NCBI GenBank assembly: GCA_900770535.1
Contig: CAAHDV010000001.1
Coordinates: 1-23,923, forward strand
DNA from: Lachnospiraceae bacterium
GTDB taxonomy: Bacteria; Bacillota; Clostridia; Lachnospirales; Lachnospiraceae
Length of the DNA: 23,923 nt
Direction: 5' to 3'
This document shows, piece by piece, positions 6,295-12,714 of the stretch. The position numbers and the translations under genes were made by a program. The first letter of the stretch is position 1; each line of letters starts with the position of its first letter. The notes under the pieces were generated by a model, which saw only the letters and a list, made by a program, of their open reading frames with translations, did not search any database and had not been told where the DNA came from.

Positions 6295-6920
6295 GCCTGT
6301 CAGGAACCCGGGTTCGTGTAATTGGCCTGGCCGGCTGTGGCCGGGGAGTGGGAACCAGTCATCTGGCGGTTTCCCTGGCGAATTATCTGACGGGAGTGAA
6401 ACGAAAAAAGACAGCGCTGTTAGAGTGGAACGATCACGGTGATTTTGAAAGGATAGGGCGTTTTGCCGGAAAAGAACGGCAGGAGACGGACCAGAGCCGG
6501 AATAAATGGGAAGTGTTTCGGATTATGGAAGTGGATTATTACAAAATGGCAGATCCGTCGGTGCTATCGTTTTGTCTGGGCAGAGACTATCATTACATTA
6601 TTCTGGATTACGGAGAAGCAACAGAGAGCAGCCTGTGTGAGTGCGCGCGTTGTGACAGAAAAATCCTGGTGGGATCGTTAAATGAATGGAAGGCGGAAGC
6701 ATTTCTGGAAGTGCTGGAGCAGGCGGGAAACAGGGATGAAAGCTGGAAAATGGCTGTTGCTTCGGGCGGAGAAGATACCAGAAGAGAAATAGAAAAGCTG
6801 TTTCATTGCAGACTGCAGAGACTTCCGGCTTCAGCAGATGCATTTCGCATTACCAGAGAAGAAATACCGTGCTTTGAGGACTTATTGTTCACGCGGCGGG
6901 GGCCGGGCAAAATGCAATAA
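6105..6920 (+). CDS. Second MinD/ParA-like protein with lysine-less P-loop
   Basis: The open frame has up to 271 codons from TTG at 6105, overlapping the kinase gene by 190 bases in the -1 frame. The recognisable domain starts only at about residue 68 (TRVRVIGLAGCGRGVGTSHL). The P-loop GCGRGVGTSH shares the GVGT[S/T]H variant with the upstream fusion protein. Further MinD-like pieces are KTALLEWNDH (switch region) and HYIILDYGEA (Walker B-like). None of the starts TTG 6105, ATG 6138 or GTG 6228 has a Shine-Dalgarno sequence. The true product may therefore be made by frameshifting from the kinase gene, by initiation within the overlap, or both. The family and shared variant suggest a scaffold or regulatory partner of the kinase fusion rather than an ordinary partition ATPase. 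Confidence 0.7.
   Translation: MWKFVFSTETAMRRRTEDVVFRESVYRKPEIGLCVPAYLEPVVWTGRRHVAKRIWGKKKETPVSLSGTRVRVIGLAGCGRGVGTSHLAVSLANYLTGVKRKKTALLEWNDHGDFERIGRFAGKERQETDQSRNKWEVFRIMEVDYYKMADPSVLSFCLGRDYHYIILDYGEATESSLCECARCDRKILVGSLNEWKAEAFLEVLEQAGNRDESWKMAVASGGEDTRREIEKLFHCRLQRLPASADAFRITREEIPCFEDLLFTRRGPGKMQ
6276..6282 (+). promoter_or_regulatory. Candidate -1 frameshift heptamer A AAA AAG
   Basis: In the kinase frame the codons are AGA AAA AAG AAA CTC CGG TAA, so A AAA AAG (6276-6282) is in the X XXY YYZ phase that favours a -1 slip. A slip continues as GAA ACT CCG directly into the second MinD-like domain, avoiding the stop at 6292-6294. A GGGAGGAG sequence lies upstream (6240-6247), about 28 bases away, farther than the usual stimulator spacing. 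Confidence 0.5.
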
Positions 6921-6940
6921 GGACTGGAGAACCGGTAAAA

Positions 6941-7078
6941 ATGCGGGCGGCACCGTATTTTATACAAGTGGAAGAAAATGACTGCGGTTCACTGTGCCTG
7001 AACTGCAGCAGAAAATGTGTCACGCAAAACCTTCTGGAAATAACGGATGCCGTTTTGCAGAAAAGAGGTATGATATGA
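6941..7078 (+). CDS. Cys-rich 45-residue microprotein
   Basis: A small open frame of 45 codons beginning MRAAPYFIQVEENDCG, with four cysteines at 15, 19, 22 and 26 (C-x3-C-x2-C-x3-C), followed by an amphipathic helix-like tail. It begins 20 bases after the stop of the second MinD-like gene and ends in an ATGA overlap with the ATG of the next gene at 7075, the classic arrangement for coupled translation. GGAGA lies ten bases before the ATG. The four-Cys knot suggests a zinc or iron-sulfur site. I do not recognise a family. It is below normal ORF length cut-offs, and its reality rests on packing and the Cys pattern. Confidence 0.6.
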   Translation: MRAAPYFIQVEENDCGSLCLNCSRKCVTQNLLEITDAVLQKRGMI

Positions 7079-7368
7079 CCGTACAGGAGAATGAAAAAAG
7101 CGAAGGAAAACAGGTTTACGTGGAAGGCCTGAAGCGCTACCAGAAACGTGGAATCCGCGTTCTGATCGACGGAGTGGATGCCAGCGACGCAACGTGGGAA
7201 AAGCTGTTTGAGGTTCGTGAGGACGGCAGTTTCTATATGGGGGATTATATTCTGGAGGATATTCCGCAGGAAGATCCTCAGGGCGAGGGGGTGAATGAAG
7301 AAGCAGAAGATTATATGAAAGCCAGACGGTTAAAAGAAATCCACTTTGATATTGTGTATCACAGATAA
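7075..7368 (+). CDS. Uncharacterised 97-residue charged protein
   Basis: A 97-residue cytoplasmic protein with no recognised domain. It has a polar N-terminus, a mixed core (YVEGLKRYQKRGIRVLIDG, then ATWEKLFEVREDGSFYMGDYI), a very acidic segment (residues about 65-82) and a basic, aromatic end (IHFDIVYHR). The start at ATG 7075 is chosen because AGAGG lies six bases upstream and the ATG overlaps the stop of the preceding microprotein; an in-frame GTG at 6994 would instead read through that microprotein in another frame. The position makes it the last member of the kinase/MinD-like operon. Its function is unknown. Confidence 0.75.
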   Translation: MTVQENEKSEGKQVYVEGLKRYQKRGIRVLIDGVDASDATWEKLFEVREDGSFYMGDYILEDIPQEDPQGEGVNEEAEDYMKARRLKEIHFDIVYHR

Positions 7369-7446
7369 AGAAAAAAGAGAATCCCCGATTCAGCCCGGGA
7401 AAAGAAAAAAGATCAGGAAAATTTAAGAGAAGCCGTGTCAGATTTA

Positions 7447-7455
7447 TGCTATACT
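7447..7455 (+). promoter_or_regulatory. Extended -10 promoter of the GH18 gene
   Basis: TGC-TATACT is an extended -10 element (TGn before the hexamer). No good -35 is seen at 17 bases. It lies about 35 bases before the start codon, with AAGGAGAT in between, and marks a likely transcription break after the 97-residue gene. Confidence 0.55.
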
Positions 7456-7489
7456 GGGAGATAAGAATACCAGTAAGGAGATACGGCAG

Positions 7490-9151
7490 ATGAAAAGATT
7501 TCTGACAACAGTACTGACTGTGATACTGACAATCGTGCTTGCTGCGGGGGCAGCGGCGGGATTTATTTTATACCGGAAGTACAAACCATCAAAAGAGCAG
7601 GTGGATCAGAGCGAGTGGTATCAGGCCAGCGGGAACGAGGTTGCAGTCTTTCTGAACAGTGAACGGGAAGAGAGCGTGAAAGGCCGGTATATAGACGGCC
7701 AGGTTTATCTGCCGGTCAACTGGGTTGACGAGGCAGTTAATGAGCGGTTCTACTGGGATGAGGAAAACAGCCAGCTGATCTACACACTGCCGGACCAGAT
7801 CGTGTATGCAAATGAAGAAACCATGGGAAGCAGCGGAAAGCCGCTGCTGGTACAGCAGGACGGAACTGTGTGGCTGCTTTCCAGTCTGGTGAGTACCTAT
7901 ACCAATGTGCGCATTGAGGCCTTTGATACGGACGGGGTACACAGAGTTTTTGTAGATACCACGTGGGAACCACAGCAGCTTGCAAAGGTGAAGAAAAACA
8001 CCGCGCTGCGAATCCGGGGAGGGGTAAAGAGTGCCCTGATTACAGAAGTTTTGTCCGGGACAGAGGTGACCGTCCTGGAGCAGCTGGAAAACTGGAGCCG
8101 GGTACGGACGGAGGATGGCCAGGTCGGGTATCTGCCGAACCGGCGTTTGAAGGAAACGGAAGCAAGAACTCTGGTCAGCACATTTCAGGAGCCGGAATAC
8201 ACCAGTATCTCTATGGACGAGCCAGTGGTGCTGGTATGGCATCAGGTGACAAACCTTTCCGCAAACCAGGCAATGCAGACCCTGATATCTGCCACAAAGG
8301 GCGTGAATGTGATCGCGCCGACCTGGTTCATGCTGACGGACAACAATGGAAATTACGAGTCCCTTGCGGATAAGAATTATGTAGATCAGGCTCATGCATT
8401 GGGCATGCAGGTATGGGCCGTGCTGGATAATTTCAACAAAGGAGACAATGTACAGTCAGAGGTTCTGTTTGCCAGCACGGCGGCCAGAAAGAAGCTGATC
8501 GCCTCTCTGATGAAGGATGCCCGGACCTACGGATTTGACGGCATCAACCTGGATGTGGAGGGAATCAAGGCTTCCGCGGGACCTCATTATGTACAGTTTA
8601 TCCGGGAACTTTCTGTGGACTGCAGAAAGGCAGGCCTGGTCTTATCCATTGATTCCTATGTGCCGTCTTCTTATTCCGCGTTTTACAACTGGGCGGAGCA
8701 GGGACGCGTGGCGGATTATGTGGTCATGATGGGGTATGACGAGCATTTCGCAGGCGGAGAGGCCGGTTCGGTCGCGTCCATCGGCTATGAGAGACAGGGT
8801 ATTACGGATCTGTTAAAGCAGGTACCGAAGGAAAAACTGATCAGCGCAATTCCGTTTTATACCCGTATCTGGAAAGAGGATGCGTCGGGAACCAGTTCCC
8901 AGTCCGTGGGAATCTCCAGTGCCAAAGAATGGGTAGAAACCAATCAGGTGGAACTGTACTGGCAGGACGACCTTGGCCAGTATTACGGAGAAATGGAGAA
9001 AGACGGAGTGAACTACGAAATCTGGATGGAAGAGGAGCGTTCCCTGGAACTGAAGATGCAGCTGATTCGGGACAATGGCCTGGCGGGTGTTGCCTGCTGG
9101 CGCCTTGGCCTGGAACCTGCAGATGTCTGGGATATCGTGAAACTGCCGTAG
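7490..9151 (+). CDS. SH3 and glycosyl hydrolase family 18 domain cell-wall protein
   Basis: A 553-residue exported protein. Residues 1-30 are a hydrophobic signal anchor. Residues about 45-160 contain stalk-like beta segments similar to copper-amine-oxidase-N/stalk domains. Residues about 168-222 look like a bacterial SH3 domain (TALRIRGGVKSALITEVLSG, then GQVGYLPNRRL). Residues about 245-550 are a GH18 barrel with the active-site strand GFDGINLDVEG (Asp350, Asp355 and the acid/base Glu357) and the YVVMMGYDEH strand. The layout resembles the YaaH/SleL type of spore or wall hydrolase that cuts N-acetylglucosamine bonds in peptidoglycan. The ATG follows AAGGAGAT. It is first in a run of three envelope genes. 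Confidence 0.9.
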   Translation: MKRFLTTVLTVILTIVLAAGAAAGFILYRKYKPSKEQVDQSEWYQASGNEVAVFLNSEREESVKGRYIDGQVYLPVNWVDEAVNERFYWDEENSQLIYTLPDQIVYANEETMGSSGKPLLVQQDGTVWLLSSLVSTYTNVRIEAFDTDGVHRVFVDTTWEPQQLAKVKKNTALRIRGGVKSALITEVLSGTEVTVLEQLENWSRVRTEDGQVGYLPNRRLKETEARTLVSTFQEPEYTSISMDEPVVLVWHQVTNLSANQAMQTLISATKGVNVIAPTWFMLTDNNGNYESLADKNYVDQAHALGMQVWAVLDNFNKGDNVQSEVLFASTAARKKLIASLMKDARTYGFDGINLDVEGIKASAGPHYVQFIRELSVDCRKAGLVLSIDSYVPSSYSAFYNWAEQGRVADYVVMMGYDEHFAGGEAGSVASIGYERQGITDLLKQVPKEKLISAIPFYTRIWKEDASGTSSQSVGISSAKEWVETNQVELYWQDDLGQYYGEMEKDGVNYEIWMEEERSLELKMQLIRDNGLAGVACWRLGLEPADVWDIVKLP

Positions 9152-9193
9152 TTCTGCTTTTAAACGCGAGATGGTTTGGAAAGGGTGATGGAT

Positions 9194-10720
9194 ATGAAAA
9201 AGAGACTGGGAGGCAGAAGGCAGATTTTATCTGCCTTTCTGCCTGTTCTGGCTGCAGCAGCGCTGCTTGGCGGATGTCAGAAGGAGAATCCGGCGGCTGT
9301 GACGGAAGTATCAGAAGAAAGCCGGGAAACGGAACAGAACAGCGAGGCCGGAACGGATGCGTCCGCAGGCGAAGCATCAGAACATACTGCTGGAGAAACT
9401 TCTTCAGATGGTGATTCTGAAAAAGGAGAAGACCTGAAGCATCAGGAAAAGCCACAGGAAACAGAGATTGTGGAGGATTCCGGTCCGCTTCCGAAGGCAG
9501 AAGACGGCGGCTGGGTGGAAAATATCATGCTGGGTACGGATATCCATTATTTTTCGGATTCCCTGACCGATGGCGGGCCGCGTTTTCAGGAAATGGTGGA
9601 GTACGGTGACGGCAAGGTAGTAACTTACATTGACCAGATCACCGACGCGTTTCTGGATGAGGTGGTAAAGCTGCGGCCGGATGCGCTGGTTTTAAGCGGA
9701 GATCTGACATTAAACGGCGAGAAGGCCAGCCATAAGGATCTGGCGGAAAAGCTTCACCGGGTGGAGAATAACGGAATTCCGGTCCTTGTCATTCCGGGAA
9801 ATCATGACATCAATAACCGTCAGGCGGCGCTCTATGAGGGAGAGGAACGGCTTCCGGCAGAGTATACGACTCCGGAGGAATTCCGGCAGATTTACCGGGC
9901 TTTTGGCTACGATGAAGCGGCCAGCGAGGATCCGAACAGTCTGAGTTATCTGTATGAGCTGGATGAAAACACCTGGCTCCTCATGATTGACAGCTGCCAG
10001 TACAGTCCGGTGAATAAGGTTGGCGGAGCCATTTCCGAGGCAACCTACGAATGGATCGAACAGCAGTTAGAAGCAGCCTGGGATGCCGGTGTGGAGATCA
10101 TTCCCATTGCTCACCATAACCTGCTGGATGAGAGCGAGATTTATGTAGATGAATGCACCATTGAACACAGTGAACAGTTTGTGGATCTTCTGGAAACCTG
10201 GGATGTACCGCTGTTTTTAAGCGGACATCTGCATGTGCAGCACTGCAAGCGCGCGGAGGAGAACCGGGGAATCTGGGAGATGGTGACAGCGTCCCTGGCA
10301 ACTCCGTCCTGCAAGTACGCGATTCTGACATACCGGGATGACCGGAGTTTCCTGTACCGGACCAGATCCCTTGATGTGGAAGCGTGGGCGAAGAAAAATG
10401 GCCGGACAGAGCCGGATCTGCTGGATTTCAAAGAATTTCAGACTCCGTTTTTGCGGCGGGTTTTCTATAACCAGGCAGTGGCGGCACTGAGGGAAGTGCC
10501 AGAGATTACAGACAGTGAGCGGGAGCAGATGGCTCAGCTGTATTCTCTGTTAAAATATCATTATTATCAGGGAACGGCGTATCAGGTGCAGGATCAGGTT
10601 CGGAATGATCCGGCTTACGCGCTCTGGCAGGATGCAGGCATGGCAACCCAGCAGGGAGACTACTTCCAGTATATTCTGGAGGATGGCGTGCGGAATTATA
10701 ACCGGCTGGATGTGGATTGA
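9194..10720 (+). CDS. Calcineurin-like metallophosphoesterase lipoprotein
   Basis: A 508-residue protein with a lipoprotein signal peptide: MKKRLGGRRQ, a hydrophobic stretch and LLGGC with lipid-attachment Cys28. An acidic Ser/Glu-rich linker (about residues 30-100) separates it from the enzyme domain. Metal-binding motifs occur in order: TDIHY (Asp116, His118), SGDLTLNG (Asp170), PGNHD (Asn203, His204), IAHHNL and SGHLHVQH. This is the dimetal phosphoesterase fold, here outside the membrane; the substrate is unknown. The start at 9194 is preferred over 9188 or the upstream TTG because GGAAAGGG ends eight bases before it and the signal peptide then begins MKKR. It follows the GH18 gene by 42 bases on the same strand. 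Confidence 0.88.
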   Translation: MKKRLGGRRQILSAFLPVLAAAALLGGCQKENPAAVTEVSEESRETEQNSEAGTDASAGEASEHTAGETSSDGDSEKGEDLKHQEKPQETEIVEDSGPLPKAEDGGWVENIMLGTDIHYFSDSLTDGGPRFQEMVEYGDGKVVTYIDQITDAFLDEVVKLRPDALVLSGDLTLNGEKASHKDLAEKLHRVENNGIPVLVIPGNHDINNRQAALYEGEERLPAEYTTPEEFRQIYRAFGYDEAASEDPNSLSYLYELDENTWLLMIDSCQYSPVNKVGGAISEATYEWIEQQLEAAWDAGVEIIPIAHHNLLDESEIYVDECTIEHSEQFVDLLETWDVPLFLSGHLHVQHCKRAEENRGIWEMVTASLATPSCKYAILTYRDDRSFLYRTRSLDVEAWAKKNGRTEPDLLDFKEFQTPFLRRVFYNQAVAALREVPEITDSEREQMAQLYSLLKYHYYQGTAYQVQDQVRNDPAYALWQDAGMATQQGDYFQYILEDGVRNYNRLDVD

Positions 10721-10721
10721 T

Positions 10722-10741
10722 ATTGCCTGTTGCAGGGCAAT
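10722..10741 (+). terminator. Weak hairpin after the phosphoesterase gene
   Basis: ATTGCC (10722-10727) pairs with GGCAAT (10736-10741), but no proper T-run follows. It may pause rather than terminate, leaving the amidase gene partly cotranscribed. Confidence 0.3.
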
Positions 10742-10825
10742 TTCCCGATAAATGAAAAGACCGTGTTTTTTTCGCAGCTCTGGAATCATATATTTTACAG
10801 GAAAAGTGGAATCTGGAGCGGTAAG

Positions 10826-11590
10826 GTGAGAAAAAAACAATGGATTGGAAGTGAACAGCGGGAGCAGAATGGAAATTCAGCAGAGCAGCGCCGAAGACTG
10901 CCGGAATTGCTGATGGCAGTCATGCTTCTCATAGCTGTATTTCTGGTATCCCGTCAGGCGGGGCTGATGGCATCTGGTCAGGCAGTGGCGGCGAAGAGCC
11001 GCCGTCCGGTTGTTGTTTTAGACGCCGGTCACGGCGGTTTTGATCCGGGCAAGATTGGTGTGGACGGAAGTCTGGAAAAGGAGATTAACCTGCAGATCGC
11101 GAAACGGCTGAAGGCATATCTGGAGGCAGAAGGAGTGGAAGTATTCATGACCCGGGAAGATGACCGGGGGTTTTATGAGGAAAGTGACAGCAGCAAAAAA
11201 ATGGCGGATATGAAAAACCGCTGTAAAAAAATTGCAGAGGCGGATCCGGATCTGGTGGTGAGCATTCATCAGAACAGCTATCATCAGGAACCCATATCCG
11301 GCGGCCAGGTCTTTTATTACAAAACATCCGAAAGAGGAAAGCGCCTCGCAGAGATTCTGCAGAGGCGCTTTGATTATGTGTTAGGAGAACAGAATACCAG
11401 GCAGGCAAAGCCCAATGGGAATTACTATCTTCTTTTGCATGTAAAGCAGCCCATTGTGATTGTGGAGTGTGGCTTTTTATCCAACTGGAAAGAGGCCACG
11501 CAGCTGAATTCTGAGGAGTATCAGGACCGGCTGGCCTGGACGATCCATATGGGGGTGATGGAGTTTTTGAATGGGGAAGAATCCGCTTGA
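10826..11590 (+). CDS. cwlD: N-acetylmuramoyl-L-alanine amidase, CwlD-like
   Basis: A 254-residue protein. Residues about 27-45 are a membrane anchor, then an Amidase_3 domain. Zinc ligands and catalytic residues are in place: DAGHGGFDPGKIG with His69, Glu84 in EKEINL, SIHQNS with His148, and VECGFLSN with Glu214. The string GGQVFYYKTSERGKRLAEILQ in two halves (GGQVFYYK, then SERGKRLAEILQ) and the KKMADMKNR stretch are typical of CwlD, the amidase that makes muramic-delta-lactam in spore cortex. Start GTG 10826 is chosen because GGAG lies seven bases upstream and the N-terminus then begins MRKKQW; an in-frame TTG at 10730 lacks such support. The riboswitch promoter overlaps its 3' end. The CwlD label is by similarity, and a vegetative amidase remains possible. 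Confidence 0.82.
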   Translation: MRKKQWIGSEQREQNGNSAEQRRRLPELLMAVMLLIAVFLVSRQAGLMASGQAVAAKSRRPVVVLDAGHGGFDPGKIGVDGSLEKEINLQIAKRLKAYLEAEGVEVFMTREDDRGFYEESDSSKKMADMKNRCKKIAEADPDLVVSIHQNSYHQEPISGGQVFYYKTSERGKRLAEILQRRFDYVLGEQNTRQAKPNGNYYLLLHVKQPIVIVECGFLSNWKEATQLNSEEYQDRLAWTIHMGVMEFLNGEESA

Positions 11591-11615
11591 TTTTTACAGA
11601 AAACTGTACTATAGT
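11587..11615 (+). promoter_or_regulatory. Sigma-A promoter of the FMN riboswitch/ribU transcript
   Basis: TTGATT (11587-11592), a 17-base spacer and TATAGT (11610-11615). The -35 box overlaps the stop codon of the amidase gene. Transcription would start about seven bases later, just ahead of the aptamer. Confidence 0.75.
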
Positions 11616-11628
11616 TAAGTCAACGATA

Positions 11629-11743
11629 AGTTCTTCGGGGCGGGGCGCAATTCCCCACCGGCGGTTACAGTCCGCGACCTGCGTAAAGCAGCTGATTTGG
11701 TGAGATTCCAAAACCGACAGTATAGTCTGGATGAGAGAAGAAA
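11629..11743 (+). promoter_or_regulatory. FMN riboswitch (RFN element)
   Basis: The conserved RFN core is present in order: TTCTTCGGGGCGGGGCGCAA, TTCCCCACCGGCGGT, the AGTCCGCGA segment, GATTTGGTGAGATTCCAAAACC, split here as GATTTGGTGAG and ATTCCAAAACC, then GACAGTATAGTCTGGATGAG and AGAAGAA. The terminal stem pairs TTCTTC with GAAGAA. FMN binding normally promotes the downstream terminator and lowers riboflavin transporter expression. The gene behind it is ribU, which fits. Confidence 0.95.
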
Positions 11744-11797
11744 TTGTGTGAAGACTTTCGCGGGAGCCCCCGTGAGAGCGGCATGAATGACTGAACA

Positions 11798-11832
11798 CCC
11801 CCGGATAGAAATATCCGGGGGATTTTTGTTTT
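11798..11832 (+). terminator. Riboswitch-controlled intrinsic terminator
   Basis: CCCCCGGATA (11798-11807), a GAAA loop and TATCCGGGGG (11812-11821), followed by ATTTTTGTTTT. It sits between the aptamer and ribU and is the likely expression platform. The C-rich CGGGAGCCCCCGTG segment upstream (about 11760-11774) could be part of the competing fold. Confidence 0.9.
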
Positions 11833-11930
11833 ATGGATCATTTGCCTGGGAACAAAGGTTCCCACTCCTCTGCCGCACACGATTCCTCTGAATGATGAAC
11901 TTAAGTACAAAATTTCAGGAGGAAAAAGAC

Positions 11931-12572
11931 ATGAAAGAAAAACTGCTTACAACAAAAAATGTGGTATTGATGGGAATGTTCGGTGCGCTGGCCGGCGTGC
12001 TGATGCTCTTTGAATTTCCGCTTCCGTTCCTGGCACCGAGCTTTTACGGGCTGGATGTTAGCGAAGTTCCGGTGCTGATCGGTACCTTTGCCATGGGACC
12101 GGTGGCCGGAGCTATTATGGAAGTAGTAAAGATTCTGGTAAAGCTGGTATTAAAGCCGACCAGCACCGGATTTGTAGGTGAGTTCGCGAACCTGGTTATT
12201 TCCTGCTCCATGGTCATTACGGCAGGACTGATCTATAAGATCTCTCATACCCGCAAAGGCGCTATGACCGGTCTGGTTGTGGGAACGGTCTTAATGGCAG
12301 CAGTCGGCGTGGCAGCCAATGCACTGGTGATGCTTCCGTTCTACTCCAACTTTATGCCGATGGAGACCATTCTGGCAGCAGGTGCTGCTATCAACCCGGC
12401 AGTGGGAAGTGTATGGACCTTCGCACTCTTCTGTGTAGGACCGTTCAACCTGGTAAAGGGTATTGTGGTATCTGTGGTTACCTCTCTGGTTTACAAGCGC
12501 GTCAGCGTTCTGATCCACAGTGTGGGAACCCATCAGAAAACCGCAAAGAACAGCAAACGTGTCAACGCCTAG
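11931..12572 (+). CDS. ribU: Riboflavin ECF transporter substrate-binding protein RibU
   Basis: A 213-residue integral membrane protein with about six hydrophobic segments. It is the S-component of an energy-coupling-factor importer that takes up riboflavin, working with shared EcfA/EcfA'/EcfT subunits encoded elsewhere. Family marks include the N-terminal TTKNVVLMGMFGALAGVLML helix, FPLPFLAPSFYGLDVSEVPVL in two parts (FPLPFLAPSF, YGLDVSEVPVL), MGPVAGAIMEVVKILVKL and the GFVGEFANLV stretch. The start is ATG 11931, eight bases after AGGAGG. An FMN riboswitch and its terminator precede the gene, independently supporting the riboflavin assignment. Confidence 0.95.
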   Translation: MKEKLLTTKNVVLMGMFGALAGVLMLFEFPLPFLAPSFYGLDVSEVPVLIGTFAMGPVAGAIMEVVKILVKLVLKPTSTGFVGEFANLVISCSMVITAGLIYKISHTRKGAMTGLVVGTVLMAAVGVAANALVMLPFYSNFMPMETILAAGAAINPAVGSVWTFALFCVGPFNLVKGIVVSVVTSLVYKRVSVLIHSVGTHQKTAKNSKRVNA

Positions 12573-12616
12573 AGCAGTGTGTGAATGGGAATGATTTTTG
12601 ACACAGAGTTTATTCT

Positions 12617-12657
12617 GACGCCCCGTGGTGTGCCTTGCACCGCAGGGCGTCTTGTGT
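12617..12657 (+). terminator. Probable terminator after ribU
   Basis: GACGCCC (12617-12623) pairs with GGGCGTC (12645-12651) and an inner GGTG/CACC stem extends it. The T-tract (TTGTGTT) is imperfect. Confidence 0.6.
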
Positions 12658-12663
12658 TATGAT
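12655..12663 (+). promoter_or_regulatory. Possible extended -10 promoter for the Sua5-type gene
   Basis: TGT-TATGAT fits an extended -10. It directly follows the ribU terminator stem and lies about 50 bases before the next start. The -35 region (TTGCAC) is weak and sits in the hairpin. Confidence 0.4.
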
Positions 12664-12714
12664 AAGGCAGAATCATTGTACCGATAAAAGCGCAATTGCA
12701 AAGAAGGTAAACCT

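Noticed and set aside
7589..8395. 268-codon minus-strand open frame
   Set aside because: It lies opposite the conserved SH3/GH18 protein and has no recognisable domain.
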